Assembly: GCA_036505275.1 (NCBI GenBank) | Contig: DASXTS010000457.1 | Location: 1-10,683, forward strand | Length of the DNA stretch: 10,683 nucleotides | Origin: DASXTS01 sp036505275 | GTDB taxonomy: Bacteria > Actinomycetota > Actinomycetes > Mycobacteriales > Pseudonocardiaceae | Reading direction: 5' to 3' | In this document: one piece after another, positions 1 to 6,359 of the stretch | Position numbering within the stretch: position 1 is the stretch's first letter | How the letters are laid out: every line of letters begins with the position of its first letter | Notes under the pieces: model-generated | Seen by the model: the letters and a program-made list of their open reading frames with translations, nothing else | Databases searched by the model: none | What the model was told of the DNA's origin: nothing | Made by a program: the position numbers and the translations under genes

Positions 1-1123
1 CCAGTCCGCGTTGCGCCGCCTCGGCGAGGATCGTGATGCCCAGGGCGCCGGACTGGCTGAAGAATCCGACCCGGCCACGGCCCGGCAGATGTGGCGCGAG
101 GGTGGCGTTCAGCCGCACGTCAGGGGCGGTGTTCAGCACGCCGAGCGCGTTCGGCCCGATCACCCGCATGCCGTGCGCGCGGGCCTCGATGACTAGGCGC
201 CGCTCGGCGCTCATGCCGGCCCGGCCGGTCTCGCCGAAGCCGCTTGTCATGACCAGCAGCCCCCGGACGCCCTTGGCTTGGCACTGGTCGGCGACCTCGG
301 CGACGCTGGCGGCCGGCACCGCGACCACCGCGAGGTCCACCTCGTCGGGGATGTCGGCGACGGTCGGGTAGGCGCGCACTCCGCGGACCGCACGGGCGTC
401 CGGGTTCACCGGGTACACCGGGCCGTTGAAGTCGGCGCGCAGCAGGTTGCCGAACACCGCGTTCCCGATCTTGGACCGGTCCGTGGACGCGCCGATCACC
501 GCCACCGACCTGGCGTGCAGCAGGTTACGCACGCTGCGCGCCTCGGCGCGCTGCTCGCGAGCCTGGGCGACCTCGAGCGAGCGCCGCGTCGGGTCGATGT
601 CGAACTCCAGGTGCAGCACGCCGCCCTCGAACTCACGCCGCACCTGGTAACCGGCCTGGCGGAACACCCGGACCATGGCGGCGTTCTCGGCCAGCACCTC
701 GGCGACGAACCTCTTGATGCCGCATTCCCGTGCCGCCGCCGTGAGGTGCTCCAGCAGGATCGAGCCGACGCCGCGGCCCTGCTGGTCGTCCTGCACCACG
801 AACGCCACCTCGGCGGAGTCGCTGTCCAGCCCCTCGTACCGGCCGACCGCAACAAGGTCGTCGCCCAGCGTCGCGACCAGGGCCACCCGGTCGTGGTGGT
901 CCACCCTGGTGAAGCGCTCGATGTCACGCTTCGGCATCTCCGGATACGGTCCGAAGTACCGTAGGTAGCGCGTGCGGACGGAGAGCCGGCCGTGCAGCGC
1001 CACCAGCGCGTCGGCGTCTTCCGGCCTGATCGGCCGCAGGTGCACGGTGCCGCCGTCGGCGAGCACCACGTCGGCCTCCCAGTGCTTGGGTGGCTCCGGC
1101 GGAGCGGGCGTGTCCACAGCCAT
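1..1123 (-). CDS. GNAT acetyltransferase fused to acyl-CoA synthetase (NDP-forming)-like region, Pat-type; 3' end beyond window
   Basis: Seen: the frame starts at ATG 1123 and stays open for 374 codons to base 1. Residues about 17-180 form a GNAT domain with the acetyl-CoA-binding motif QQGRGVG (114-120) after a beta-strand carrying Glu105. From about 200 a CoA-binding Rossmann domain follows (SVAVIGASTDRSKIGN, 206-221; YPVNP, 237-241), then a succinyl-CoA-synthetase-like domain (GPNALG 323-328; FFSQSGALG 354-362). Known: this GNAT-first order occurs in Streptomyces Pat enzymes, which acetylate and silence acetyl-CoA synthetase, whereas Salmonella Pat has GNAT last. No cNMP-binding domain of the mycobacterial Pat kind precedes the GNAT. 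Inference: a cytosolic protein lysine acetyltransferase, opposed by the adjacent acuC 50 bp upstream and probably co-transcribed with it. GAGGA lies about 6 nt before the start. Whether the synthetase part is catalytic depends on residues outside the window. Confidence 0.88.
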   Translation of the reverse strand, partial: MAVDTPAPPEPPKHWEADVVLADGGTVHLRPIRPEDADALVALHGRLSVRTRYLRYFGPYPEMPKRDIERFTRVDHHDRVALVATLGDDLVAVGRYEGLDSDSAEVAFVVQDDQQGRGVGSILLEHLTAAARECGIKRFVAEVLAENAAMVRVFRQAGYQVRREFEGGVLHLEFDIDPTRRSLEVAQAREQRAEARSVRNLLHARSVAVIGASTDRSKIGNAVFGNLLRADFNGPVYPVNPDARAVRGVRAYPTVADIPDEVDLAVVAVPAASVAEVADQCQAKGVRGLLVMTSGFGETGRAGMSAERRLVIEARAHGMRVIGPNALGVLNTAPDVRLNATLAPHLPGRGRVGFFSQSGALGITILAEAAQRGL

Positions 1124-1124
1124 C

Positions 1125-1150
1125 GGTCGTCCTCGGTGGTCGTCCTCGGT
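1125..1150 (-). repeat. 13-bp perfect tandem duplication carrying the Shine-Dalgarno of the acetyltransferase gene
   Basis: Two exact copies of GGTCGTCCTCGGT (plus strand) lie at 1125-1137 and 1138-1150, directly before the ATG at 1123. Read on the gene's strand each copy contains GAGGA, so the ribosome-binding site is duplicated; the copy nearest the start is about 6 nt from the ATG. It fills half of the 50-bp gap to acuC. Replication slippage is the simplest origin. Confidence 0.85.
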
Positions 1151-1173
1151 CGCACTTGGTCGCGCGGGCGCGC

Positions 1174-2355
1174 TCAGTCTCGCGGGTCGTGCGGGTCCAG
1201 GCCGTGCAGCGGGAACACCGCACGCCTGGTAGCCATGATCGCGGCGTCGACGTCGGTGTTGGCCTCGCCCGACCACCGCTCGAAGCCGACCTCCACGCCG
1301 TCGCCCATGGTCGTCGGCAGCGGTTGGTCGCGGGCCAATCGCGCCGTGTGCGCGATCCACCCGGCCGGCAGCGGCGTGCCCGGCTCCACGTCTCGGTCCA
1401 GCAGGGTGGCCAGCAGGTGCGTCCACGACCGCGGCACCACCCGGAAGAGCTGATACCCGCCCCCGCCGAGAGCCAGCCAGCGGCCCTCGGCGACCTCGCC
1501 GGCCAGCTCCCGCAGCGCCCGGTAGATCGCGCGGTGACCATCGACGGACAGCGCCAGGTCGGCAAGCGGATCCTCGTAATGGCTGTCCACCCCGCACTGG
1601 GTCACCAGAATCTGCGGGCGGAAGGCGCGCAGCACCGACGGCACCACGGCATGGAACGCGCGCAGCCACTGCGGGTCGCGGGTGCCCGGCGGCAGCGCCA
1701 CGTTCACCGAGGTGCCCTCGCCGTCGCCCTCGCCGAGTTCGTGCGGATGCCCGGTGCTCGGCCACAGCGTCAGCGGATGCTGGTGCAGCGACACCGTGAG
1801 CACCCTGGGATCGCGGTAGAACGCGGCCTGGACACCGTCTCCGTGGTGCACGTCGACGTCCACATAGGCGATGCGCTCGAACCCGTTGTCCAGCAGCCAT
1901 GCGATCGCCACGGCGCAGTCGTTGTACACGCAGAACCCCGACGCGTGGCTGCGCATGGCGTGGTGCAGCCCACCGGCGATGTTGACCGCCCGGTCGGCGG
2001 CGCCGGATGCGATCTGCCTGGCCGCGGCCAGCGAGCCGCCCACAACCAGGGCCGACGCCTCGTGCATCCGGTCGAAGATCGGGTTGTCCGGCGTGCCGAG
2101 TCCGTGGCTCAGGTCGTCCTCGCCGCTCAGCGGCGCTGCCTTGACCGCGGCCAGATAGCCAGCGTCGTGCACCCGCAGCAGCTCCTCGTCCGGCGCGACG
2201 CTGGGAGCCAGTAGTTGCACGCCGTCGAGCACGCCCAGCTCGCGGGCCAGCCGGATGGTCAGATCGAGCCGGATCGGGTGCAGCGGGTGGCTGCCGCCCA
2301 AGTCGTAGCCGAGCAGTTCGTCGTCCCACACCACGGTGGCCGTTCCGGGCGCCAT
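1174..2355 (-). CDS. acuC: Acetoin utilization protein AcuC (zinc-dependent protein lysine deacetylase, class I HDAC fold)
   Basis: Seen: 393 residues with the complete histone-deacetylase active site. The His pair is GGLHHA (131-132). The motif YVDVDVHHGDG supplies zinc ligands Asp168 and His170. CGVDSHYEDPL supplies the third ligand, Asp257. LGGGGY supplies the catalytic Tyr301. The length suits bacterial AcuC proteins of just under 400 residues. Known: AcuC of Bacillus deacetylates and so reactivates AMP-forming acetyl-CoA synthetase, opposing a GNAT acetyltransferase. Inference: the adjacent GNAT/synthetase fusion is its counterpart, giving a writer and an eraser in one minus-strand unit. 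The ATG at 2355 is 42 bp after the sulfurtransferase stop. It has no strong Shine-Dalgarno, so translation may lean on coupling, or a nearby in-frame GTG could be used. Native substrate identity is inferred. Confidence 0.93.
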   Translation of the reverse strand: MAPGTATVVWDDELLGYDLGGSHPLHPIRLDLTIRLARELGVLDGVQLLAPSVAPDEELLRVHDAGYLAAVKAAPLSGEDDLSHGLGTPDNPIFDRMHEASALVVGGSLAAARQIASGAADRAVNIAGGLHHAMRSHASGFCVYNDCAVAIAWLLDNGFERIAYVDVDVHHGDGVQAAFYRDPRVLTVSLHQHPLTLWPSTGHPHELGEGDGEGTSVNVALPPGTRDPQWLRAFHAVVPSVLRAFRPQILVTQCGVDSHYEDPLADLALSVDGHRAIYRALRELAGEVAEGRWLALGGGGYQLFRVVPRSWTHLLATLLDRDVEPGTPLPAGWIAHTARLARDQPLPTTMGDGVEVGFERWSGEANTDVDAAIMATRRAVFPLHGLDPHDPRD

Positions 2356-2397
2356 TGCTGCAGCCTACGGCCGCCGACGCGGGCGACCGGATGCTCT

Positions 2398-3243
2398 TTA
2401 CGAACCGGTGGCAACCGGACGCGTCGGGTCGGTGCACCAATGCGACCACGAACCGGCGTACAGCGCGGCCGGGCGGCTCGCCGCGGTGACCCCGGCGACG
2501 TCCAGGGCCAGGACCACGGCTGCTGCGTTGACGCCGGAGCCGCAGTACGCGCCAACCGGCTCGCCGGGCCGCAGACCCAGCTCCTCGAAGCGCCGCGCCA
2601 GCTCCGCCGGCTGCAGCCACTGTCCATCCTGGTCGACGTGCCCGGCCGCCGGCGCATTTCGCGCCCCCGGTATGTGCCCGGCCCGTGGGTCGATCGGCTC
2701 GACCTCGCCGCGGTATCGCTCGGGGGCGCGGGCGTCGAGCAGCACCCCGGCTCCGGCGAGCGCCGCGGCCCGGTCGGCGTCCAGCACCGGCATGGCGCCC
2801 GGTCTGACTACCACGTCCCCGACGGGCGCCACCGCCGGTTCGCCAGCCCGGACCGAGCGGCACTCTGCCTGCCATGCGGCGAAGCCGCCGTCCAGCACCG
2901 CCACCGCCGGGTGGCCCGACCAGCGCAGCAGCCACCACGCCCTCGCCGCGACCGAGCCGTCCGAGGCGTCGTAGGCCACGACCGGGCGGTCCTGTCGGAC
3001 GCCGGCGCGGCGCAGCGCGGCCTGCAGCGCAGCCGGCTCCGGCAGCGGGTGCCGCCCGCCGGCGCCCGGTGGCCCAGCCAGATCGATGTCCAGGTCGACG
3101 AACAACGCCCCCGGCAGGTGGCCCTGTGCGTACAGCTGGCGCCCGGGTGGCCCGGCCAGCGACCACCGCACGTCCAGCAGTGTGGGTGGCTGTGGCCCCG
3201 CCAGCAGTTCGGCCAGGCTGGCGGTGCTGATCAGCGGGTGCAT
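2398..3243 (-). CDS. Sulfurtransferase with two rhodanese domains (thiosulfate/3-mercaptopyruvate sulfurtransferase family)
   Basis: Seen: about 281 residues in two rhodanese modules. The N-terminal module lacks the catalytic Cys but has the usual structural signatures (YDASDGSVAARAWWLLR from 91; VLDGG 116-120). The C-terminal module has LLDARAPERYRG (168-179), GHIPGA (189-194) and the active-site loop CGSGVNA with Cys234. Known: tandem rhodaneses move sulfane sulfur from thiosulfate or mercaptopyruvate to cyanide or thiol acceptors. A CGSG loop is closer to mercaptopyruvate sulfurtransferases than the CRKG loop of classical rhodanese. The layout resembles mycobacterial SseB as I remember it. 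Start: ATG 3243 has AGGA 8 nt upstream; an in-frame ATG at 3252 is the alternative, with GGCAGG touching it. It is first in a probable three-gene unit with acuC and the acetyltransferase, and divergent from ideR. In vivo donor is unknown. Confidence 0.9.
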   Translation of the reverse strand: MHPLISTASLAELLAGPQPPTLLDVRWSLAGPPGRQLYAQGHLPGALFVDLDIDLAGPPGAGGRHPLPEPAALQAALRRAGVRQDRPVVAYDASDGSVAARAWWLLRWSGHPAVAVLDGGFAAWQAECRSVRAGEPAVAPVGDVVVRPGAMPVLDADRAAALAGAGVLLDARAPERYRGEVEPIDPRAGHIPGARNAPAAGHVDQDGQWLQPAELARRFEELGLRPGEPVGAYCGSGVNAAAVVLALDVAGVTAASRPAALYAGSWSHWCTDPTRPVATGS

Positions 3244-3351
3244 GTCGGCCATCCTGCCGCAGGCAGTGCGGCACCGGTGGCGCGACCAAGGAGCCTGGCA
3301 CGCGGCGGTCCGGGGTGGGTCCGCACGGCAGGGGGGAGCCCGTGTACATCG

Positions 3352-3381
3352 CCGCCGGTGGCGGGTGCGGACGGATAACAT
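3352..3381 (+). promoter_or_regulatory. Candidate ideR promoter region: GC palindrome and TAACAT -10-like hexamer
   Basis: The 163-bp divergent spacer 3244-3406 must serve both the sulfurtransferase unit and ideR. A perfect hyphenated palindrome, CCGCC-GGT-GGCGG, spans 3352-3364. TAACAT at 3376-3381 fits the actinobacterial TANNNT -10 pattern and lies 25 nt before the ideR GTG. No good -35 hexamer sits at the expected distance. ACATCGCCG occurs twice (3346-3354 and 3378-3386). I see no IdeR-box-like sequence, so iron autoregulation is not supported here. Confidence 0.3.
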
Positions 3382-3393
3382 CGCCGGTGGACA

Positions 3394-3400
3394 AAGGGGA
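3394..3400 (+). promoter_or_regulatory. Ribosome-binding site fixing the GTG start of ideR
   Basis: AAGGGGA lies 6 nt upstream of GTG 3407. It supports this GTG over in-frame upstream starts and gives a protein beginning VSELIDTTEMYLRTIY, which matches the conserved IdeR N-terminus. Confidence 0.75.
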
Positions 3401-3406
3401 ACGGCA

Positions 3407-4099
3407 GTGAGCGAGCTCATCGACACCACGGAGATGTACCTGCGCACCATCTACGAGCTCGAGGAAGAGGGTGTCGTGCCGCTGCGTGCCCGCATCGTGG
3501 AGCGGCTTGGGCAGAGCGGGCCCACAGTCAGCCAGACGGTTGCCCGGATGGAGCGCGACGGTCTGCTGGTGGTGTCCGACGACCGGCACCTCGAGTTGAC
3601 GGATTTCGGCCGGGCCAGGGCGATCGCGGTCATGCGCAAGCACCGGCTGGCTGAGCGGCTGCTCGTCGATGTGATCGGCCTGGAGTGGGAGCACGTGCAC
3701 GCCGAGGCGTGCCGGTGGGAACACGTGATGAGCGAAGCCGTCGAGCGGCGCCTCGTCGAGCTGCTCGGCCATCCCACCACCTCGCCGTACGGCAATCCGA
3801 TCCCCGGCCTGGATGAACTGGGCGTTGGCGAGCCTGCCTCGCCGGTTGAGCCTGACCTGGTCCGGCTCGACGAGGTGGCCCGCCGCGGTGGTGGCCGGGT
3901 CGAGGTGCGCCGGATCGCCGAGCACGTCCAGCTCGACGAGGACCTGATGTCCCGGCTGAAGGCATCCGGCGTGGTGCCCGGTGGCCAGATCGACGTGGCG
4001 GCCAGCAAGGCCAGCGCGCAGGTCGGGGTGCGTGGCGCCCGCGCCGGTACCGAGCTGACCCCGGCAGTGGCGCACGCCGTCCTGGTGCGGGCCACCTGA
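3407..4099 (+). CDS. ideR: Iron-dependent transcriptional regulator IdeR/DtxR family
   Basis: Seen: 230 residues, the same length as Mycobacterium tuberculosis IdeR. The N-terminal winged helix-turn-helix includes the recognition segment SGPTVSQTVARMERDGLL (37-54). Metal site 1 ligands are His79, Glu83, His98, Glu172 and Gln175. Site 2 ligands are Met10, Cys102, Glu105 and His106. All are present at IdeR numbering. An SH3-like domain occupies about 150-230. Known: Fe(II)-loaded IdeR dimers bind palindromic iron boxes to repress siderophore and uptake genes and to activate iron-storage genes. Here it is divergent from the sulfurtransferase unit and probably co-transcribed with galE 45 bp downstream; dtxR-galE clustering is documented in corynebacteria. 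The sigB neighbour seen upstream in mycobacteria is absent. The function call is very secure, and the cytosolic repressor is likely to act genome-wide. Confidence 0.97.
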   Translation: MSELIDTTEMYLRTIYELEEEGVVPLRARIVERLGQSGPTVSQTVARMERDGLLVVSDDRHLELTDFGRARAIAVMRKHRLAERLLVDVIGLEWEHVHAEACRWEHVMSEAVERRLVELLGHPTTSPYGNPIPGLDELGVGEPASPVEPDLVRLDEVARRGGGRVEVRRIAEHVQLDEDLMSRLKASGVVPGGQIDVAASKASAQVGVRGARAGTELTPAVAHAVLVRAT

Positions 4100-4100
4100 C

Positions 4101-4130
4101 GCCACCGAACGACAAGCCACCGAACGACAA
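4101..4130 (+). repeat. 15-bp perfect tandem duplication upstream of galE
   Basis: GCCACCGAACGACAA is repeated exactly at 4101-4115 and 4116-4130. It fills most of the 45-bp ideR-galE gap and is followed at once by the galE ribosome-binding site. No inverted symmetry or coding capacity is evident. A slippage duplication is the simplest explanation. Confidence 0.9.
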
Positions 4131-4131
4131 G

Positions 4132-4137
4132 AAGGAG
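4132..4137 (+). promoter_or_regulatory. Strong Shine-Dalgarno of galE (GTG start)
   Basis: AAGGAG ends 7 nt before GTG 4145. Together with the immediate MRLLVTGGAGYVGS N-terminus it fixes the GTG as the start codon. Confidence 0.8.
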
Positions 4138-4144
4138 AGCGGCT

Positions 4145-5107
4145 GTGCGGTTGCTGGTCACCGGGGGCGCTGGATACGTCGGCAGCGTGTGTGCCGCGAT
4201 CCTGCTCGAGGCCGGCCACCAGGTCGTGGTGCTCGACGACCTGTCCACGGGCCACCGCGACGCCGTCCCCGAGGACTGCGACTTCATCGAGGGGGACGCC
4301 GCCGAGGATGTCGAGCCGATCCTGGCCGGCGGCGTCGACGGCGTGCTGCACTTTGCGGCCAGGTCGCTGGTCGGCGAGTCGGTTAGCCGGCCGGGGCTGT
4401 ACTGGCAGGGCAACGTGGTCACCTCGCTGCGGCTGCTGGACGCCATGCGGCGGCACAGCACACCGCGGCTGGTGTTCTCCTCCACGGCCGCCACGTACGG
4501 TCAGCCCGAGGAGCTGCCGATCACCGAGGACGCCGCCACCGTACCGACCAACCCGTACGGCGCGACCAAGCTGGCCATCGACACCGCGATCGGCGACTAC
4601 GCCAGGGCCTACGGCCTGGCCGGGGTCAGCCTTCGCTACTTCAATGCCGCCGGTGCACACGGCCGCTATGGCGAGCGGCACACCACCGAGACCCACCTCA
4701 TCCCGATCGTCTTGCAGGTGGCCAGCGGCGAGCGGGACCGGGTGCAGGTCTACGGCACCGATTACGACACGGCCGATGGCACCTGTGTGCGCGACTACGT
4801 GCACGTCACCGACCTCGCGCAGGCCCACCTGCTGGCGCTGCAGCACGCGGTGCCCGGCCAGCACCGGATCTACAACCTCGGAAACGGCGCGGGATTCTCG
4901 GTACTGGAGGTGATCGAGACCTGCCGCCGGGTGACGGGGCACCCCATTCCGTCGGAGATCGCCGGCCGCCGGCCCGGTGACCCGCCGACCCTGGTGGCTG
5001 CGAACCGGCTGGCCAGGACTGAGCTCGGCTGGTCGCCCGGGCGCTCCGACTTGGCCACCATCGTCCACGATGCGTGGGAGTTCGGCCGCAACCGCGCCTT
5101 GGTGTAG
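4145..5107 (+). CDS. galE: UDP-glucose 4-epimerase
   Basis: Seen: 320 residues of an extended short-chain dehydrogenase/reductase. The NAD-binding motif is TGGAGYVG (Gly7, Gly10, Gly13). The catalytic set is Thr114 in FSSTAATYG plus Tyr138 and Lys142 in NPYGATK. LRYFNAAGA (163-171) and the VRDYVHVTDLA segment (215-225) are typical of GalE rather than dTDP-glucose dehydratases. The length is that of actinobacterial GalE, slightly shorter than E. coli. Known: interconverts UDP-glucose and UDP-galactose with tightly bound NAD, supplying galactose for cell-wall polysaccharide or the Leloir pathway. Neighbours: it follows ideR by 45 bp and probably shares its transcript. No other galactose genes are visible, which argues for a wall-precursor role rather than catabolism (inference). 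The stop is 11 bp from the convergent DUF4192 gene. Epimerisation of UDP-GlcNAc as well cannot be excluded. Confidence 0.95.
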   Translation: MRLLVTGGAGYVGSVCAAILLEAGHQVVVLDDLSTGHRDAVPEDCDFIEGDAAEDVEPILAGGVDGVLHFAARSLVGESVSRPGLYWQGNVVTSLRLLDAMRRHSTPRLVFSSTAATYGQPEELPITEDAATVPTNPYGATKLAIDTAIGDYARAYGLAGVSLRYFNAAGAHGRYGERHTTETHLIPIVLQVASGERDRVQVYGTDYDTADGTCVRDYVHVTDLAQAHLLALQHAVPGQHRIYNLGNGAGFSVLEVIETCRRVTGHPIPSEIAGRRPGDPPTLVAANRLARTELGWSPGRSDLATIVHDAWEFGRNRALV

Positions 5108-5118
5108 CGGCCGCACGG

Positions 5119-6204
5119 TCACGTCCACTCCGGGCCGCAGTCGTCCAGGCGCCAGTCGGCCGGATCGAGGGCGGCCAGATCGAGGGCGGCCAGATCGAGG
5201 GCGGCGTCGGCACAGGCGTCGGCGAGCAGCTGCCGCAGCAGGCCAGGCGGCACGGCGTTGCGGAGCACCCGGTCGGCCAGCGTCGCCAGCCGGTGCCCCG
5301 GCCAGGCCTGCAGCGCACGGTCCAGCGCCATCCCGGCCAGCGCGCCGTCGCCGCGCAGGTAGGCGGTGAGCGCGGCCAGCGCCGCCGGCTGGGCCACCTC
5401 CGGCGCCGGGGTGGCCCTGGTCAGCGCCAGCCACAGCCGCTCGGCCGCGCCGGTCGAGTCGTCCAGGCAGAGCGACAGCGCGTGGTCGCGGACCAGCGGC
5501 TCCGACAGCGCGACCGCGAGCCGCACCACCTCCGCGTCACAGGAGGGCAGCCGGCCGTCGTGGGCCGCCGTCACCGCGGCCAGCACCAGCCGCAGGTCGT
5601 GCGCCACCGACGGTGCCCCGCCCACCGAATGGTCCAGCTCGGCCGCTTGCACCGCGGCGTCCAGCAGGCTGGCCCGCCGGCGCAGTGCGCGGTCGTCGTC
5701 CGGCGCCACCAGCCGCGACAGCTCATCCCGATCGGCATGGGTGACCAGACCGGCGGCCGCCGCGGCGGCGGCCAGCGGGCCGCACGTGGCGTCGGGCAGT
5801 GCGCCGCCGTCGGCCGGGCGGTCCAGGCGGGCCCATCGGGCGGCGGGTGCGGTCGTCTCCGCCCACAGCACGTCGGCAACCACCATTCCGGCGTCGGACA
5901 GCGCCCCCCGCAGCATGCTCACCACGGCCGGTGGTGGCTCGGGCCGGCCGCCGACCACGACGAGCAGCACCAGCCAAGCACCGGAGCCCAGCAGCGGCGT
6001 GCGGATCTGGTCGACCAGCTCATGCTCCTCGCCGGGCGGCGGCAGGTCTCCGCGCAGCACCAGGCCGACCGTGGGCGGCGAGCCGGGCCGGAGGGTGACC
6101 GCCACGACCGAGTCGCGCGGATGGAAGCCGAGCAGGTACGGCAGGGCGGCGATCACCTCGGCCGGATCGCGGAGCCGGGCTACGACCGGCGCAGTTGCGT
6201 TCAT
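5119..6204 (-). CDS. DUF4192 domain protein, function unknown
   Basis: Seen: 361 residues from ATG 6204. The N-terminus, LRDPAEVIAALPYLLGFHPRDSVVAVTL (about 11-38), is the hallmark of the actinobacterial DUF4192 family, and the protein is rich in Ala, Leu and Asp. It has no signal peptide, no convincing membrane helix and no recognisable catalytic motif. The C-terminal 50 residues include a three-fold ALDLA-type repeat encoded by a 15-bp tandem repeat. Neighbours: convergent with galE, and divergent from sthA across a 248-bp spacer with two DnaA boxes. As I recall, mycobacteria also have a conserved hypothetical gene at the same place between ideR and sthA, so the position may be ancestral. 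Only a weak ribosome-binding site precedes the start. An in-frame ATG at 6378 exists, but its extension is unlike the family. Role cannot be assigned. Confidence 0.88.
   Translation of the reverse strand: MNATAPVVARLRDPAEVIAALPYLLGFHPRDSVVAVTLRPGSPPTVGLVLRGDLPPPGEEHELVDQIRTPLLGSGAWLVLLVVVGGRPEPPPAVVSMLRGALSDAGMVVADVLWAETTAPAARWARLDRPADGGALPDATCGPLAAAAAAAGLVTHADRDELSRLVAPDDDRALRRRASLLDAAVQAAELDHSVGGAPSVAHDLRLVLAAVTAAHDGRLPSCDAEVVRLAVALSEPLVRDHALSLCLDDSTGAAERLWLALTRATPAPEVAQPAALAALTAYLRGDGALAGMALDRALQAWPGHRLATLADRVLRNAVPPGLLRQLLADACADAALDLAALDLAALDPADWRLDDCGPEWT
5161..5205. repeat. 15-bp x 3 in-frame tandem repeat in the DUF4192 3' end
   Basis: CAGATCGAGGGCGGC occurs exactly at 5176-5190 and 5191-5205, preceded by a copy with one mismatch at 5161-5175. 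The period is a multiple of three, so the reading frame is kept and the protein shows a repeated five-residue Asp-Leu-Ala-Ala-Leu-type unit near its C-terminus. Copy number could vary between strains without truncating the protein. Confidence 0.9.
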
Positions 6205-6256
6205 ACCGCCACTCTGGCGGGCCGCACCGACCAGCCAGGCGGACCGGCGCCCAAGC

Positions 6257-6284
6257 TGTGGACAACTACCGCTGCTGTGGACAA
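6257..6284. promoter_or_regulatory. Pair of perfect DnaA boxes in the DUF4192-sthA divergent spacer
   Basis: TGTGGACAA, the reverse complement of the actinobacterial DnaA box TTGTCCACA, occurs exactly at 6257-6265 and 6276-6284 in the same orientation. Each is part of a longer 12-bp direct repeat GCTGTGGACAAC (6255-6266 and 6274-6285) separated by 7 nt, a 19-bp period. The pair lies about 50 bp upstream of the DUF4192 start and about 170 bp upstream of sthA. No origin-like AT-rich stretch or cluster of many boxes surrounds it, so regulation or DnaA titration fits better than replication initiation. The exact match is certain; binding is inferred. Confidence 0.6.
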
Positions 6285-6303
6285 CCAGCCCTATCCGGCG
6301 GTC

Positions 6304-6331
6304 CTGAACCGCGAACTGTCGGTGGTATGAC
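6304..6331 (+). promoter_or_regulatory. Weak candidate sthA promoter
   Basis: CTGAAC (6304-6309) and TATGAC (6326-6331) are 16 bp apart and resemble, imperfectly, -35 and -10 hexamers. TAGGCT at 6333-6338 is another TANNNT candidate. Either would give a leader of over 100 nt before sthA. The match is poor and this is only a suggestion. Confidence 0.2.
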
Positions 6332-6359
6332 ATAGGCTGCCCTGCCCGCCGGTCGTCAG

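Noticed and set aside
1090..3378. Long plus-strand open frames (1090-2214, 2215-3378) opposite acuC and the sulfurtransferase
   Set aside because: They are antisense shadows created by high GC. The products are rich in Arg, Gly, Pro and His with no domain, while the minus-strand frames carry full catalytic motifs.
3387..3395. DnaA-box-like GGTGGACAA before ideR, and GTGTCCACA near 1110
   Set aside because: Each has one mismatch and stands alone or in coding sequence, so chance occurrence is likely, unlike the perfect pair at 6257-6284.
3086..3406. Upstream extension of the ideR frame to 3086
   Set aside because: It would run antisense through the sulfurtransferase 5' end, and the GTG at 3407 has a strong ribosome-binding site and the conserved N-terminus.
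3244..3450. Upstream extension of the sulfurtransferase to a start at 3450
   Set aside because: The extra residues overlap the ideR coding region, are Arg/Pro-rich and unlike rhodaneses; starts at 3243 or 3252 give the normal length.
3451..4494. 347-residue minus-strand frame across ideR and galE
   Set aside because: It spans the boundary of two well-identified genes, is dominated by Ser/Arg/Thr and has no motif or ribosome-binding site.
5074..6330. 418-residue plus-strand frame opposite DUF4192
   Set aside because: Low-complexity Arg/Gly/Gln-rich shadow; the opposite strand matches DUF4192.
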